Source: Cellulomonas fimi ATCC 484 (GTDB taxonomy: Bacteria; Actinomycetota; Actinomycetes; Actinomycetales; Cellulomonadaceae). From it: a stretch of DNA of 64,000 nucleotides. A program made the translations under genes and the position numbers. The stretch covers positions 3,100,001 to 3,164,000 of the forward strand of contig NC_015514.1 in the NCBI RefSeq assembly GCF_000212695.1, read 5' to 3'. The notes under the pieces are model-generated. The model was not told where the DNA came from, did not search any database, and was given only the letters and a program-made list of their open reading frames with translations. Below are positions 42,680 through 53,041 of the stretch, one piece after another. Position 1 is the first letter of the stretch. Each line of letters begins with the position of its first letter.

Positions 42680-42955
42680 GAAGGACCCTTCCCCCTCGTC
42701 GGTGGCCGGCCCCACGGGGAGGGGCTGCGGCCGGGTCCCGGTCCGACGACCGGGACGTGCGGTGGAGCGGCACGGCGCGTACGACGACGTCTGCGACGTC
42801 TGCGCGCGTGGGCTGGAACGTTCCCGGGTGTCGACTCGCGGGGAGGTACCCGGCGCAGAACGGCACGGCCGAGCCGGAGGACGAGGTCCGGGGAACACGT
42901 CGATGCTACCACCGACGGTCCGGGCACAGGCCCGCCTCGAGGCACGCGCGCGCGT
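42680..42955 (-). promoter_or_regulatory. Leader and promoter region of rho
   Basis: This 276-base gap between thrB and rho holds no gene. On the minus strand a TAGCAT box (42903-42908) could be the -10 element, which leaves a leader of about 215 bases. Long leaders allow Rho to terminate its own transcript. Confidence 0.45.
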
Positions 42956-43954
42956 TCACCCGATCGAGCGGGCCGCCGTCGCCGGGAGCCGCTCGCTGCG
43001 GGCTCCGTCGAGGTCCACCGCCAGGCGCACGACGCGCCAGCCGCCCATCACCCCGCCGAACGCGGCGCGCAGCACCTCGTCCGCGTCCGTGGCCGGCGCG
43101 CCGGTGCCCGTGGCGCCCCCCGCACCGTGGCCGTCGTGCACCCGCCGGGCGAGGGCGAGGACCGTCGGGCCGGCGCCGGACACCACCGCCGCGACGCCGG
43201 CCGCGCGCAGGACGTCCACGAGGGCGAGCGAGTCGCGCATGACGGAGCGGCGGTACTCCTGGTGCAGCCGGTCCTCCGTCGCCGCGAGCAGCAGGTCGGG
43301 GCGGCGCCCCAGGGCCTCGACGAGCAGCGCGGCGCGACCGGCCTGGAACGCGGCGTCACCGTGCGGGACGGTCGCGGGCAGGACGCCGCGCGCGGCCTTC
43401 GTCGACAGGTGCGTCGCAGGGACGACCGCCACGGGCACGACGTCGTCGTGCACCGCGACGCGCACGGCGTCGACCGCCCCTGTGCGGGCGTCGGTCCACG
43501 CGACGGTCGCGCCGCCCAGCAGCGCGGGCGCCGCGTTGTCCGGGTGCCCTTCCATCGCGGTCGCGAGCGCCAGGGCCGTGGCGTCGTCGAGCGCCGCGGG
43601 GTCCGCGACGAGCGCGCGGGCCGCGACGATCCCGGCGACGACCGCAGCGGCCGACGAGCCGAGGCCACGGCCGTGCGGGATCGCGTTGCGGCACGTCAGG
43701 TGCAGGCCCGTCTGCGGCGCGCCGACGTGGTCGAGCGCGGTGCGCAGCGCCTGCACGACCAGGTGGCTCTCGTCGTCCGGCACCTCGCCGGCGCCCTCGC
43801 CCGTGACCTCGACGGTCACGCCCGACGTCCCGAGCGCCCGCACCTCGACCTCGTCGTGCAGCGTCAGCGCGACGCCCAGCGCGTCGAACCCCGGGCCGAG
43901 GTTCGCGCTCGTCGCGGGGACGCGGACGCGGACGTGGTCCGCCCCCAGCCGCAT
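42956..43954 (-). CDS. thrB: Homoserine kinase
   Basis: The 332-residue GHMP-family kinase phosphorylates homoserine in threonine synthesis. PATSANLGPGFDALGVAL and the ATP loop PHGRGLGSSAAAVVAGI are diagnostic; SGAGPTVLAL is motif 3. It follows thrC by 7 bases, completing the hom-thrC-thrB unit. Confidence 0.96.
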   Translation of the reverse strand: MRLGADHVRVRVPATSANLGPGFDALGVALTLHDEVEVRALGTSGVTVEVTGEGAGEVPDDESHLVVQALRTALDHVGAPQTGLHLTCRNAIPHGRGLGSSAAAVVAGIVAARALVADPAALDDATALALATAMEGHPDNAAPALLGGATVAWTDARTGAVDAVRVAVHDDVVPVAVVPATHLSTKAARGVLPATVPHGDAAFQAGRAALLVEALGRRPDLLLAATEDRLHQEYRRSVMRDSLALVDVLRAAGVAAVVSGAGPTVLALARRVHDGHGAGGATGTGAPATDADEVLRAAFGGVMGGWRVVRLAVDLDGARSERLPATAARSIG

Positions 43955-43961
43955 CGCGGCC

Positions 43962-45053
43962 TCAGTCCAGGCCGAGCGCGGACGCGATGGACACGACGTC
44001 CGCGGACACCCGTACGGGCTCGACGTCGTGGCCCTCGGGCGTCCTGAGCGCCCACTGCGGGTCCTTGAGGCCGTGCCCTGTCACCGTGATCGCGATCCGG
44101 GCGCCCGCGGGCACCCGGCCCTGCTCGGCGAGCATGAGCAGGCCCGCGACACCGGCGGCCGACGCCGGCTCGACGAAGACGCCGACCTCCGCGGACAGCA
44201 CGCGGTGCGCGGCGAGGATCTGCTCGTCGGTGACGGCCTCGATCAGGCCGCCCGACACGTCGCGCGCGTCCTCGGCCTGCTGCCACGACGCGGGGTTGCC
44301 GATCCGGATCGCGGTCGCGATCGTCTCCGGCTGGTCGATCGGGAAGCCCCGGACGATCGGCGCGGCACCCGCCGCCTGGAAGCCCCACATGACCGGCGTC
44401 CGGGTCGCGACGGCACCGTGCGCCTCGCCCGCGTCGAGGCCCGCGTACTCGCGGTAGCCCTTCCAGTACGCGGTGATGTTGCCGGCGTTCCCGACGGGCA
44501 GCACGTGGATGTCGGGGGCGTCGCCGAGCGCGTCGACGATCTCGAACGCACCCGTCTTCTGGCCCTCGATCCGGTCGGGGTTGACGGAGTTCACGAGGTC
44601 CACGGGGTAGGCCTCGGCCAGCTTGCGTGCGGCGACGAGGCAGTCGTCGAAGTTGCCGTCCACCTGCAGGAGCCTGGCCCCGTGCGCGATCGCCTGGGAG
44701 AGCTTGCCCATGGCGATCTTGCCGTCGGGCACGAGCACCGCGCACACCATGCCGGCGCGCGTGGCGTACGCGGCGGCGGACGCGGACGTGTTGCCCGTCG
44801 ACGCGCACACGACCGCCTTCGCGCCGCGCGCGGCCGACGCGGAGATCGCGGTCGTCATGCCGCGGTCCTTGAAGGAGCCCGTGGGGTTCATGCCCTCGAA
44901 CTTCACGTACACGTCCGCGCCCGAGCGCTCGGACAGCGCCGGGGCCGGGATCAGGGGCGTGCCGCCCTCCCCCAGCGTGACGACCGTCTCCTGGACGTGG
45001 GCGGGCAGTCGGTCGGCGTACTCGGCGATGACGCCGCGCCACTGGTGGGCCAT
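43962..45053 (-). CDS. thrC: Threonine synthase
   Basis: The 363-residue PLP enzyme converts phosphohomoserine to threonine. Lys in GSFKDRGM binds [16 protein letters not shown] and VGNAGNI are the phosphate and cofactor loops. The short length places it in the actinobacterial single-domain class. Its ATG shares a base with the hom stop (TGATG). Confidence 0.96.
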   Translation of the reverse strand: MAHQWRGVIAEYADRLPAHVQETVVTLGEGGTPLIPAPALSERSGADVYVKFEGMNPTGSFKDRGMTTAISASAARGAKAVVCASTGNTSASAAAYATRAGMVCAVLVPDGKIAMGKLSQAIAHGARLLQVDGNFDDCLVAARKLAEAYPVDLVNSVNPDRIEGQKTGAFEIVDALGDAPDIHVLPVGNAGNITAYWKGYREYAGLDAGEAHGAVATRTPVMWGFQAAGAAPIVRGFPIDQPETIATAIRIGNPASWQQAEDARDVSGGLIEAVTDEQILAAHRVLSAEVGVFVEPASAAGVAGLLMLAEQGRVPAGARIAITVTGHGLKDPQWALRTPEGHDVEPVRVSADVVSIASALGLD

Positions 45054-46381
45054 CAGGCTCCTTCGACTCGCAGGACGGACACGATGCTGCGGACCACGTC
45101 GAGGCCGGCGACGGCCTCGACGGTGGCGCGCAGGGAGGCGTCGGGGGCGGTGTGCGTGGTGATGACAAGGTGCGCGACGGCCGGGTCCGCGGTCGCGTCG
45201 CCGTCGGGGCTCTGCCGGACGGCCTCGATCGAGACGTCGTGCTCGGCGAGCGCGGACGCGACCTGCGCGAGCACGCCGGGGCGGTCCGCGACCTCGAGCC
45301 GCACCTGGTAGCGCGTGCGCGCGGCGGCCGCGGGCAGCACCGGCAGCGCCGCGTAGGACGACTCGACCGGTCCCCTGCCGCCGAGCACCCGGTGCCGGGC
45401 GACCGACACGACGTCGCCGAGGACCGCCGACGCCGTGGGCACGCCGCCCGCGCCGCGGCCGTAGAACATGAGCTCGCCCGCGGCCTCCGCCTCGACGAAC
45501 ACCGCGTTGAACGCGCCGCGCACGCCCGCGAGCGGGTGGTCCGCTCGGATGAGCGCCGGGTGCACCCGGACCTGCACGCCGGACGTGCCGTCGGCGTCCT
45601 CGCCGCGCTCGGCGATCGCGAGCAGCTTGATGACGTGGCCGGTGCGCTGCGCCCACGCGACGTCGTCCGCCGTGACCGCGGTGATCCCCTCGCGGTGCAC
45701 GTCGTCGAGCCCGACCCGGGTGTGGAAGGCGAGGGAGGCGAGGATCGCGGCCTTCGCGGCGGCGTCGTAGCCCTCGACGTCGGCGGTCGGGTCGGCCTCC
45801 GCGTAGCCGAGCGCCTGCGCCTCCTTGACCGCCTGGTCGAGGTCGAGGCCCTCGGTCGTCATGCGGTCGAGCACGTAGTTCGTGGTCCCGTTGACGATGC
45901 CGAGCACGCGCCGGACGTGGTCGCCCGCGAGCGACTCGCGCACGGGACGGACGATCGGGATCGCGCCCGCGACGGCCGCCTCGAAGTAGAGGTCGGTGCC
46001 GGCGGCGTCGGCCGCGGCGTAGAGCGTGGGGCCGTCCTGCGCGAGCAGCGCCTTGTTCGCGGTGACGACGGACGCGCCGTGCTCGATCGCGTGCAGCAGC
46101 AGCGACCGGGCGGGCTCGATGCCGCCCATGACCTCGACGACGACGTCCGCCTTCTCGACGAGGGTCGTGCCGTCGGCCGTGAGCAGCGCGCGGTCGACGA
46201 CCGGGTCGCGCTCGACGTCGACGTCGCGCACGGCCACGCCGACGAGCTCGAGGCGGGCCCCCACCCGGGCCGCCAGGTCGTCGGCCTGCGTCGTCAGGAG
46301 CCGCACGACCTCCGTGCCGACGACGCCGCAGCCGAGGACGGCGACGCGCAGGGACGGACGGGGGTCGGGCGACAGGACCAC
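45053..46381 (-). CDS. hom: Homoserine dehydrogenase
   Basis: The 442-residue enzyme reduces aspartate semialdehyde to homoserine. It has [13 protein letters not shown] (NAD(P) fold), [11 protein letters not shown], and a C-terminal ACT domain ([19 protein letters not shown]) that mediates threonine feedback. The GTG at 46381 follows GGAAGG by 8 bases and is preferred over the in-frame GTG at 46423. It is the first gene of the threonine unit. Confidence 0.95.
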   Translation of the reverse strand: MVLSPDPRPSLRVAVLGCGVVGTEVVRLLTTQADDLAARVGARLELVGVAVRDVDVERDPVVDRALLTADGTTLVEKADVVVEVMGGIEPARSLLLHAIEHGASVVTANKALLAQDGPTLYAAADAAGTDLYFEAAVAGAIPIVRPVRESLAGDHVRRVLGIVNGTTNYVLDRMTTEGLDLDQAVKEAQALGYAEADPTADVEGYDAAAKAAILASLAFHTRVGLDDVHREGITAVTADDVAWAQRTGHVIKLLAIAERGEDADGTSGVQVRVHPALIRADHPLAGVRGAFNAVFVEAEAAGELMFYGRGAGGVPTASAVLGDVVSVARHRVLGGRGPVESSYAALPVLPAAAARTRYQVRLEVADRPGVLAQVASALAEHDVSIEAVRQSPDGDATADPAVAHLVITTHTAPDASLRATVEAVAGLDVVRSIVSVLRVEGA

Positions 46382-46532
46382 GGGAACGGCCTTCCGGTTC
46401 GGCGGGTGCCACCTGCCGCGCACGGCGGCGGCCGGCAGCAGGGCGGTGACGCGGCCCAGGATAGAGGGGGGCGCAGGCGCGGCGGGGAGCCCGTCCAGGG
46501 CTCGGCCCGACCACGTGCTGGACGCGCGTCTG

Positions 46533-46550
46533 GTGAGGCGTGCCTCACCC
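46533..46550. promoter_or_regulatory. Candidate iron box before heme oxygenase
   Basis: GTGAGGCGTGCCTCAC is an imperfect 16-bp palindrome. With the next bases it matches a DtxR/IdeR-type iron box at roughly 11 of 17 positions (AGG, GCCT and ACC cores). It lies about 65 bases before the heme oxygenase ATG. Confidence 0.5.
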
Positions 46551-46612
46551 GGGTTAGCGTCCGTACCGTGCGTGGTGCTGACACCGCGTCAGCACCCTCG
46601 CGAGGAGCCCGC

Positions 46613-47269
46613 ATGAGCACGACGACCGACGAGCACGCGCTCGCCCCGCTCTCGGCAGCGCTGCGCGCCGGGACGCGCGAGGCCCACGAGAGCGCCGAGC
46701 GCTCGCCCTTCGTCGAGCACCTCGTCGGCGGGCGTCTCGACGTCGCCGCCTACGCGGACCTCGCCGCGCAGCAGCTCGCGGTCTACACCGCGCTCGAGGC
46801 CGCGGGCCACGCGCTGCGCGCCGCCGGGGACGACCACGGGCTGGTGTTCGACGAGCTGCGGCGCGTCCCGGCGATCGAGGCCGACCTCGCCCACCTCTAC
46901 GGGCCCACGTGGCGCGAGGCGGTCCGGACGCTGCCCGCCACGGTCGCGTACGTCGAGCGGCTGCGCACGGTCACCGCCGACCTGCCGGGCTACGCCGCGC
47001 ACGCCTACACGCGCTACCTCGGCGACCTGTCCGGCGGGCAGGTGCTGCAGCGCATGATCCAGCGGCACTACGGGCTGCAGGCGGGGCTGTCGTTCTACGA
47101 CTTCCCGCAGATCCACCGGCTCAAGCCGTTCAAGGACGTGTACCGCGAGCGGCTCGACGCGCTCGACCTGTCCCCCGCGCAGCGGGCGGAGGTCGTCGAC
47201 GAGGCGCGCGTCGCGTTCCGGCTCAACCAGGCGATGTTCACCGACCTGGCCGCCGTGCACGTGCGCTGA
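46613..47269 (+). CDS. hmuO: Biliverdin-producing heme oxygenase
   Basis: The 218-residue all-helical enzyme opens heme to biliverdin, CO and iron. The proximal ligand is His25 in TREAHESAE, the distal helix has YLGDLSGGQVL, and FYDFPQI and the basic HRLKPFKDVYR follow. There is no membrane anchor. It stands alone on the plus strand between two leftward operons, with GAGGAG ahead of the ATG and a possible iron box in front, which fits use in iron acquisition from heme. Confidence 0.96.
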   Translation: MSTTTDEHALAPLSAALRAGTREAHESAERSPFVEHLVGGRLDVAAYADLAAQQLAVYTALEAAGHALRAAGDDHGLVFDELRRVPAIEADLAHLYGPTWREAVRTLPATVAYVERLRTVTADLPGYAAHAYTRYLGDLSGGQVLQRMIQRHYGLQAGLSFYDFPQIHRLKPFKDVYRERLDALDLSPAQRAEVVDEARVAFRLNQAMFTDLAAVHVR

Positions 47270-47344
47270 CCCGAGGCATCCCGGACGCATCGAGCCCGGC
47301 CCCCACGCGCGGGCAGCCCGCCGAGGCCGGCGCGAGGCGCCGGG

Positions 47345-48790
47345 TCAGGCGTCGGTGTCGAGCGCGAGCAGGTCGTCGACCGTCTCGCGGCGGACGAGCA
47401 CGCGCGACGCACCCTCCCGGACCGCCACGACCGGCGGACGCGTCAGCAGGTTGTAGTTCGACGCCATGGATCGTCCGTACGCGCCCGTCGCGGCGACCGC
47501 GAGCAGGTCACCCGCACGCACGTCGCCCGGCAGGTGCACCTCGTGCACGACGATGTCGCCGCTCTCGCAGTGCTTGCCCACGACGCGCGCCAGCACGGGC
47601 TCCGCCGTCGACAGCCGGCCGACGACCTCCGCGTGGTACTGCGCGCCGTACAGCGCGGGACGGATGTTGTCGCTCATGCCGCCGTCGACCGACACGTACA
47701 GACGCGTCCGCCCCTCGTCGAGCCGCACGGGCTTGACGGTGCCGACCGAGTAGAGCGTCAGGCCCGCCGGCCCGACGATCGCGCGGCCCGGCTCGATCGA
47801 GAACCGCGGCAGGTCCGTGCCGACCTCCGCCGCGCTGCGCTCGACCGACGCGGCGACCTCCTTGGCGATGCGGTCCGCGTCGAGCGCGACCTCACCCGGC
47901 AGGTACGCGATGCCGTACCCGCCGCCGAGGTCGACCTCCTCGACGAGGACGCCCGTGCGGGCCGCGAGCCGCGCCCGCAGCGCCAGCACCGCGCGCGCCG
48001 CGACCGCGAAGCCCGACGGGTCGAGGATCTGCGAGCCGATGTGCGAGTGGATGCCGAGCAGCCGCAGCTCCGGGCGCGCGACCACCGCGAGCAGCGCGGT
48101 CATGGCCGGGCTGTCGTCGTCGGCCGCCGCGACGGTGTCCGCGGTGCCGCGGGACGGGGCCAGCGAGAGGCCGAACTTCTGGTCCTCGTGGGCCGTCGAG
48201 ATGTACTCGTGGCCGCCCGCGTGCACCCCCGTCGTCACGCGCACCATCACGGGCGCGGGCGCTCCCCCGCGTGCCGCGACCGCGTCGGCGACGCGCTCGA
48301 TCTCCACGAGCGAGTCGACGATGATCCGCCCGACGCCCGCGTCGAGCGCCGCCGCGATCTCCCCGTCCGACTTGTTGTTCCCGTGCAGGCCGATCTCCGC
48401 GCCCGGGACGCCCGCGCGCAGCGCGACCGCGAGCTCGCCGCCCGACGCGGTGTCGACGCGCAGGCCCTCCTCGTGCACCCAGCGGGCGACCGCGACCGAC
48501 AGGAAGGCCTTGCCCGCGTAGTACACGTCGACGCCCGCACCGATCTCGGCGAAGGCCTCCGTGAACGCGCGCCGGTAGGTGCGCGCGCGGGTCCGCAGGT
48601 CCTGCTCGTCGAGCACGTACGCCGGGGTGCCGTGCTCGGCCGCGAGCGCGCGCACGTCGACGCCCGCGACGCGTACGGCGCCGTCGGCCCCGCGCTCGAC
48701 GCCCGTGGACCAGGGCTCGCCGGGGATCGTCGTCACGCCGACCGCCGAGCCGACCGCCGAGCCGGATGCCGAGCCGGGTGCCGTGGTCAC
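47345..48790 (-). CDS. lysA: Diaminopimelate decarboxylase
   Basis: The 481-residue fold-III PLP enzyme makes lysine from meso-diaminopimelate. Lys in YYAGKAFLS binds [25 protein letters not shown] and the active-site Cys in HCESGD are present. The N-terminal 20 residues are an Ala/Gly/Ser-rich extension. Its GTG overlaps argS as GTGA; lysA is found behind argS in many actinobacteria. Confidence 0.96.
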   Translation of the reverse strand: MTTAPGSASGSAVGSAVGVTTIPGEPWSTGVERGADGAVRVAGVDVRALAAEHGTPAYVLDEQDLRTRARTYRRAFTEAFAEIGAGVDVYYAGKAFLSVAVARWVHEEGLRVDTASGGELAVALRAGVPGAEIGLHGNNKSDGEIAAALDAGVGRIIVDSLVEIERVADAVAARGGAPAPVMVRVTTGVHAGGHEYISTAHEDQKFGLSLAPSRGTADTVAAADDDSPAMTALLAVVARPELRLLGIHSHIGSQILDPSGFAVAARAVLALRARLAARTGVLVEEVDLGGGYGIAYLPGEVALDADRIAKEVAASVERSAAEVGTDLPRFSIEPGRAIVGPAGLTLYSVGTVKPVRLDEGRTRLYVSVDGGMSDNIRPALYGAQYHAEVVGRLSTAEPVLARVVGKHCESGDIVVHEVHLPGDVRAGDLLAVAATGAYGRSMASNYNLLTRPPVVAVREGASRVLVRRETVDDLLALDTDA

Positions 48791-50469
48791 ATGCGCTCCG
48801 GCGCGCTCACGCCGAGCAGGCCCAGGCCGTTCGCGAGGACCTGGCGCGTCGCGTCGACGAGCCACAGGCGCGTGCGGTGGCCGTCGTCGACCGGCTCGTC
48901 GCCGAACGGCACGACCCGGCGCTTGGCGTCGTACCACTTGTGGAACGTGCCGGCGAGGTCCTCGAGGTACCGCGCGACGCGGTGCGGCTCCCGCAGCTCT
49001 GCCGCCTGCGCGACGATCCGCGGGAACTCCGCGAGCTGCCCGAGCAGCACGGCCTCCGACTCGTGGTCGAGCAGGGACGCGTCGAAGCCGTCCTCCTTGC
49101 GGACCCCGGCGTCGACGGCGTTGCGGCCGATGCTCGCGGTGCGGGCGTGCGCGTACTGCACGTAGAAGACGGGGTTCTCGTTCTTCGCGGACGCGAGCAG
49201 GTCGAGGTCGAGGTCGATCGTCGAGTCCGCCGACGAGCGCGCGAGCGAGTAGCGGGCCGCGTCGACGCCGACCGCGTCGACCAGGTCGTCGATCGTCAGG
49301 ACCGTGCCCGCGCGCTTCGACATGCGCACCGGCTCGCCGTCCTTCACCAGGTTGACCATCTGCCCGATGAGGATCTCGAGGTTGACGTGCGGGGTGTCCC
49401 CGAACGCCGCGCAGACCGCCATCATCCGGCCCACGTACCCGTGGTGGTCGGCCCCGAGCATGAGGATGACGCGGTCGAACCCGCGCTCGCGCTTGTCGAG
49501 GTAGTACGCGATGTCGCCCGAGATGTACGCGCCCTCGCCGTCGGACTTGATGACGACGCGGTCCTTGTCGTCGCCGAAGTCCGTCGTGCGCAGCCACACC
49601 GCGCCGTCCTGCTCGAAGACATGGCCGCCCGCGCGCAGCCGCTCGACCGCGTGCTCGACGGCACCCGACTCGTGCAGCGAGTCCTCGTGGAAGTACACGT
49701 CGAAGTCGACGCCGAAGTCGTGCAGCGACTGCTTGATCTCGGCGAACATCAGCTCGACGCCGCGCGCGCGGAACGCCTCGGTCGCCTCGTCACGGGGCAG
49801 CGTGCGCGGGTCGGGCTCGCCCGCCGCGAGCGCGTCGGCGACGACCTGCTCGGCGATCTCGGTGATGTACGAGCCGCCGTACCCGTCCTCGGGGGCGTCC
49901 TCGCTGAGGGCGCGGGCGACGAGCGAGCGCGCGAACCGGTCGATCTGAGCGCCGTGGTCGTTGAAGTAGTACTCGCGCGCGACGTCGGCGCCCGACGCCT
50001 GCAGCACGCGCGCGAGGCTGTCCCCGACGGCCGCCCAGCGCACGCCACCGATGTGCAGCGGCCCGGTCGGGTTCGCCGACACGAACTCGAGGTTGAGCCG
50101 CACGCCCGCGAGCGTGTCGTTGCGGCCGTACTCGCCGCCCTGCTCGACGATCGAGCGCGCGAGCTCGCCGGCCGCGGCCGCGTCCAGCCGGATGTTGAGG
50201 AAGCCCGGGCCGGCGACCTCGACCGACGCGACGCCCGACGTCTCCTTGAGGCGGCGCGCGAGCTCCTCCGCGAACGCCCGCGGGTTCGTCCCCGCCTTCT
50301 TCGCGAGCTGCATCGCGACGTTCGTCGCCCAGTCGCCGTGCTCGCGCTGCCGGGGTCGCTCGAGGTGCACCGTGGCCGGGATCGCGGCCGGGTCGAGGGC
50401 GAACGTGCCGTCGTCGACGGCGTGCACGAGAGCGGCCCGCAGGGCCTCGGAGAGCTGGGCAGGAGTCAC
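48787..50469 (-). CDS. argS: Arginyl-tRNA synthetase
   Basis: The 560-residue class I synthetase has the HIGH-like [15 protein letters not shown], the KMSK-type RMSKRAG loop and the C-terminal anticodon domain with the DALR-like KWYDAKRRV. The GTG at 50469 gives the expected N-terminal Arg-S domain; the longer open frame upstream is not coding. A tRNA-Arg gene lies 0.9 kb away on the other strand. Confidence 0.97.
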   Translation of the reverse strand: MTPAQLSEALRAALVHAVDDGTFALDPAAIPATVHLERPRQREHGDWATNVAMQLAKKAGTNPRAFAEELARRLKETSGVASVEVAGPGFLNIRLDAAAAGELARSIVEQGGEYGRNDTLAGVRLNLEFVSANPTGPLHIGGVRWAAVGDSLARVLQASGADVAREYYFNDHGAQIDRFARSLVARALSEDAPEDGYGGSYITEIAEQVVADALAAGEPDPRTLPRDEATEAFRARGVELMFAEIKQSLHDFGVDFDVYFHEDSLHESGAVEHAVERLRAGGHVFEQDGAVWLRTTDFGDDKDRVVIKSDGEGAYISGDIAYYLDKRERGFDRVILMLGADHHGYVGRMMAVCAAFGDTPHVNLEILIGQMVNLVKDGEPVRMSKRAGTVLTIDDLVDAVGVDAARYSLARSSADSTIDLDLDLLASAKNENPVFYVQYAHARTASIGRNAVDAGVRKEDGFDASLLDHESEAVLLGQLAEFPRIVAQAAELREPHRVARYLEDLAGTFHKWYDAKRRVVPFGDEPVDDGHRTRLWLVDATRQVLANGLGLLGVSAPERM

Positions 50470-50631
50470 GCGTCCAGGGTAGGGGACGGCCGTCGGGGGC
50501 CGACGCGACGTCGGGCTCGGCCGCCCGGGCAGATCGCGGCCTCGACGCGGCACGCCGACCAGGCCGGACGGTGGCGCGGGGCGCGCCGGGCGGTGTTGAC
50601 TGCGCGCATGCCTGGACAGGGAACCTGAGGG

Positions 50632-51285
50632 ATGGCGCGACGCCCCGGACTCATCGACACCGCCGTCGAGGCACTCCGCAGCCGCATCACCGCCGGCGAG
50701 TGGCCCGTCGGCTCCCGCATCCCACCCGAGCCGGCGCTCGTCGACCTGCTCGGCGTCGGCCGCAACACCGTCCGTGAAGCGGTCCAGTCCCTCGTGCACG
50801 CCGGGCTGCTGGAGAGACGCCAGGGCTCCGGGACCTACGTGCTGTCGTCCTCCGAGATGGCCGTCACCATGGGCCGGCACATCGCCGAGGCCCGGCAGCG
50901 CGACGTCGTCGAGGTCCGCCGTGCGCTCGAGGTCGAGGCCGCCCGGCTGGCCGCCCGCCGCCGCACCGCCACCGACGTCGCCCCGCTGCTCGACGCCCGC
51001 GACGCGCGCGCCGTCGCCTACCGCGCCGGGGACATCGACGCCATGGTGGTGACCGACCTCGCGCTGCACCGCGTCATCGTGCGCACCGCCGCCAACCCCG
51101 TCCTCACGTCGCTGTACGAGAACCTCATCGACGCCATCGGCGAGAACATCCGGTTCAACTTCGTCACCGACGCGCACGGCCACGACTCGCACGACGGCCT
51201 CGTCGACGCGATCGTCGCGGGCGACGAGCAGCGGGCCGTCGCCGAGACGTCCGGCTACCTGTCCGCGTTGCTGGGCGAGCCGTGA
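50632..51285 (+). CDS. FadR-type GntR transcriptional regulator
   Basis: The 217-residue protein has a winged helix ([28 protein letters not shown]) and an all-helical FCD ligand domain ([16 protein letters not shown] with the metal-binding Asp/His pattern). The partner gene often found beside such regulators, a transporter, is absent; the next features are tRNA-Arg and a decayed stretch. The target and ligand are unknown. Confidence 0.92.
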   Translation: MARRPGLIDTAVEALRSRITAGEWPVGSRIPPEPALVDLLGVGRNTVREAVQSLVHAGLLERRQGSGTYVLSSSEMAVTMGRHIAEARQRDVVEVRRALEVEAARLAARRRTATDVAPLLDARDARAVAYRAGDIDAMVVTDLALHRVIVRTAANPVLTSLYENLIDAIGENIRFNFVTDAHGHDSHDGLVDAIVAGDEQRAVAETSGYLSALLGEP

Positions 51286-51338
51286 CGGCTGATACGCTGA
51301 CGCTCGCTTCCTGACAGGCACGCCCGCGTGCCGGTCAT

Positions 51339-51411
51339 GCGCCCGTAGCTCAGTGGATAGAGCGTCTGCCTCCGGAGCAGAAGGTCGTAGGTTCGAATCC
51401 TATCGGGCGCA
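51339..51411 (+). tRNA. tRNA-Arg, anticodon CCG
   Basis: The 73-base cloverleaf has a 7-bp acceptor stem (GCGCCCG with CGGGCGC), a D arm GCTC-AGTGGATA-GAGC, an anticodon stem TCTGC/GCAGA with loop CTCCGGA (anticodon CCG at 51372-51374) and a T arm GTAGG-TTCGAAT-CCTAT. The CCA end is not encoded. A possible promoter is TTGCTG (51268) and TACGCT (51293) with a 19-base spacer. Confidence 0.97.
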
Positions 51412-51722
51412 CCTCGCAGGGCCGTGGTGCTGACAGCCGCACCGCGGCCTTCGTCGTGAGGCCACGTCGTCCGGTCGATCCCGGTCTACGCACCGAGGGC
51501 GCCGACCTCCTCGGGTTCCAGCTCGACGTACGGCACTCACTCGTCCCCAGCCGGCAGTCTGAACCGTGGTCCCAGCTCGCGGTCGACGTAGCTGGCGAAG
51601 CGTGCCGCGGGTTCGTGTCTAGAAGAAGGGCGTCGCCGCCCCCGGAAGGCCGGTCAGGCGCCGTCCGCGACCGCGCGGGTAGCCTGTGCCCGGAACGTCG
51701 GTGACGTCGAGGGGAGGGCGCC
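51412..51722. other. Gene-poor stretch with coding remnants after tRNA-Arg
   Basis: No complete gene is supported here. On the minus strand a frame ending at 51537 reads FASYVDRELGPRFRLPAGDE and stop, typical of a real C-terminus. It is followed at once by GTG (51536) and VPYVELEPEEVGALGA and stop. Both look like fragments of lost genes, though neither is identified. The plus-strand open frame 51456-51704 has a low-complexity Arg/Pro-rich product and is not convincing. Confidence 0.5.
51421..51448 (+). terminator. Hairpin after tRNA-Arg
   Basis: GCCGTGGTGC (51421-51430) pairs with GCACCGCGGC (51439-51448) with one G-U pair, followed by CTTCGTC. It lies 9 bases past the tRNA. Confidence 0.7.
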
Positions 51723-52016
51723 GTGGGTGACGTCCTGCTGACGCTCGCGCCCCTGCGCGACGCGTCCACGTTCCTCGCGCTGATGCTCGCGGGGCAGACG
51801 TTCACCACGACCCTCGTGCTGCTGGGCGCCACGACGCTCGCCGCCGTGGCCCTGGCCCTCGTCGCGCGCAGCGCCCGGGCCGTCGTCGTCGACGTGGCTT
51901 CCGCCCCGGCCGGCAGGCGGCGCCACGCGCTCACCGTGCGCCCGCCCGTCACCCAGAGCGACCCGGACGCCCCGGGTCGGCCCCGCCCTCGGGCACCCGG
52001 TCTCCTCCTCGGCTGA
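51723..52016 (+). CDS. DUF6412-type protein
   Basis: The 97-residue protein has two hydrophobic stretches and ends with the conserved TQSDPDAPGRPRPRAPG tail that I associate with the actinobacterial DUF6412 family, whose genes sit next to a YidC-like gene as here. GGGGAGGG precedes the GTG start by 4 bases. The function is unknown; the pairing suggests a role with the insertase. Confidence 0.8.
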   Translation: MGDVLLTLAPLRDASTFLALMLAGQTFTTTLVLLGATTLAAVALALVARSARAVVVDVASAPAGRRRHALTVRPPVTQSDPDAPGRPRPRAPGLLLG

Positions 52017-52134
52017 CCCACCCCGCCGCAGTCCGCACGCACCGCGCACCACCGCGCGACGCTCTCGGCGTCCCTGCGTACCCGGGGTCGGTCGGCGAAC
52101 GCGTACCCCTGCCGTTCGACCGAGGAACCCACCC

Positions 52135-52941
52135 ATGGACCTGTTCGCCCTGCCCCTTGTCGCCACCGCGCTCGACGCCGCCTACCGCGCCCTCATGGGC
52201 CTGACCGACCTGCTCGAACCGCTCGCCGGCGGGGCGTCCGCCGCGCTCGCCGTCGTCCTCGTGACCCTCCTCGTGCGTGCCGCGCTGATCCCCGTCGGGG
52301 TGTCGCAGGCGAAGGCCGAGGCCACCCGGGCCCGCCTCGCACCCCGGATCGCCGCGCTGCAGCGGCGGCACCGTCACGACCCGCAGGAGCTCCAGCGCGC
52401 GACGATGCAGCTGTACGCCGACGAGGGCACGACGCCGCTCGCCGGGTGCCTGCCGATGCTCGCGCAGGCACCGGTCGTCGGGCTGATCTACGCCGTCTTC
52501 GTCCACACCCGGATCGCCGACCACGGCAACGCGCTGCTCGGGCAGACGCTGGCCGGCGTGCCCCTCGGCTCGACCCTCGCCGGGGCCCTCACCGGCGGCA
52601 CCACCTCGGCGTCGGTCCTCGTCGTGCTCGGGCTCGTCGTGCTCGTGATCGCGGTCGTCGGGGAGCTCACCCGTCGAGCCGTCGCTCCTGGCGGCCGTCT
52701 CGCGCCCGCCGCGCCTCCCGTCACGGCCGGTGCCGGTGCGGGGCCGGGTGGCGCGGCGCCGCTGGCGGGGGCGGGCGTCCAGCGCGTGCTCGGCGCGATG
52801 CAGTTCGCGTCCGCGGTCGTGGCCTGCTTCGTCCCGCTGGCGGCCGGGCTGTACCTGCTCGTCACGGTGTGGTGGACGTTCGCGCAGCGCCTGCTGCTGC
52901 GTCGTCGGTACCCGCTCGCCGACTCGACCACGCCTGCCTGA
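52135..52941 (+). CDS. YidC/Oxa1-family membrane insertase paralogue
   Basis: The 268-residue protein has about five membrane helices. LVTLLVRAALIPVGVSQAKA contains the conserved hydrophilic-groove Arg, and LQRRHRHDPQELQRATMQLY is the cytoplasmic coiled hairpin typical of YidC. It is much shorter than the housekeeping YidC of the oriC region, so it is likely a second, specialised copy. It forms a pair with the DUF6412 gene 118 bases upstream. Confidence 0.9.
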   Translation: MDLFALPLVATALDAAYRALMGLTDLLEPLAGGASAALAVVLVTLLVRAALIPVGVSQAKAEATRARLAPRIAALQRRHRHDPQELQRATMQLYADEGTTPLAGCLPMLAQAPVVGLIYAVFVHTRIADHGNALLGQTLAGVPLGSTLAGALTGGTTSASVLVVLGLVVLVIAVVGELTRRAVAPGGRLAPAAPPVTAGAGAGPGGAAPLAGAGVQRVLGAMQFASAVVACFVPLAAGLYLLVTVWWTFAQRLLLRRRYPLADSTTPA

Positions 52942-53041
52942 ACACGGCCGTCCGCGAGGACCCACCTCGCGGGCGGGCCCGGCACCGCGCTTCTCGACGG
53001 ACTCGCCGTCGCGCCACGTCCCGCTACCCCTCAGCGGCACG

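Noticed and set aside
51456..51704. 82-residue plus-strand open frame after tRNA-Arg
   Set aside because: No ribosome site, low-complexity product and better coding signs on the opposite strand.
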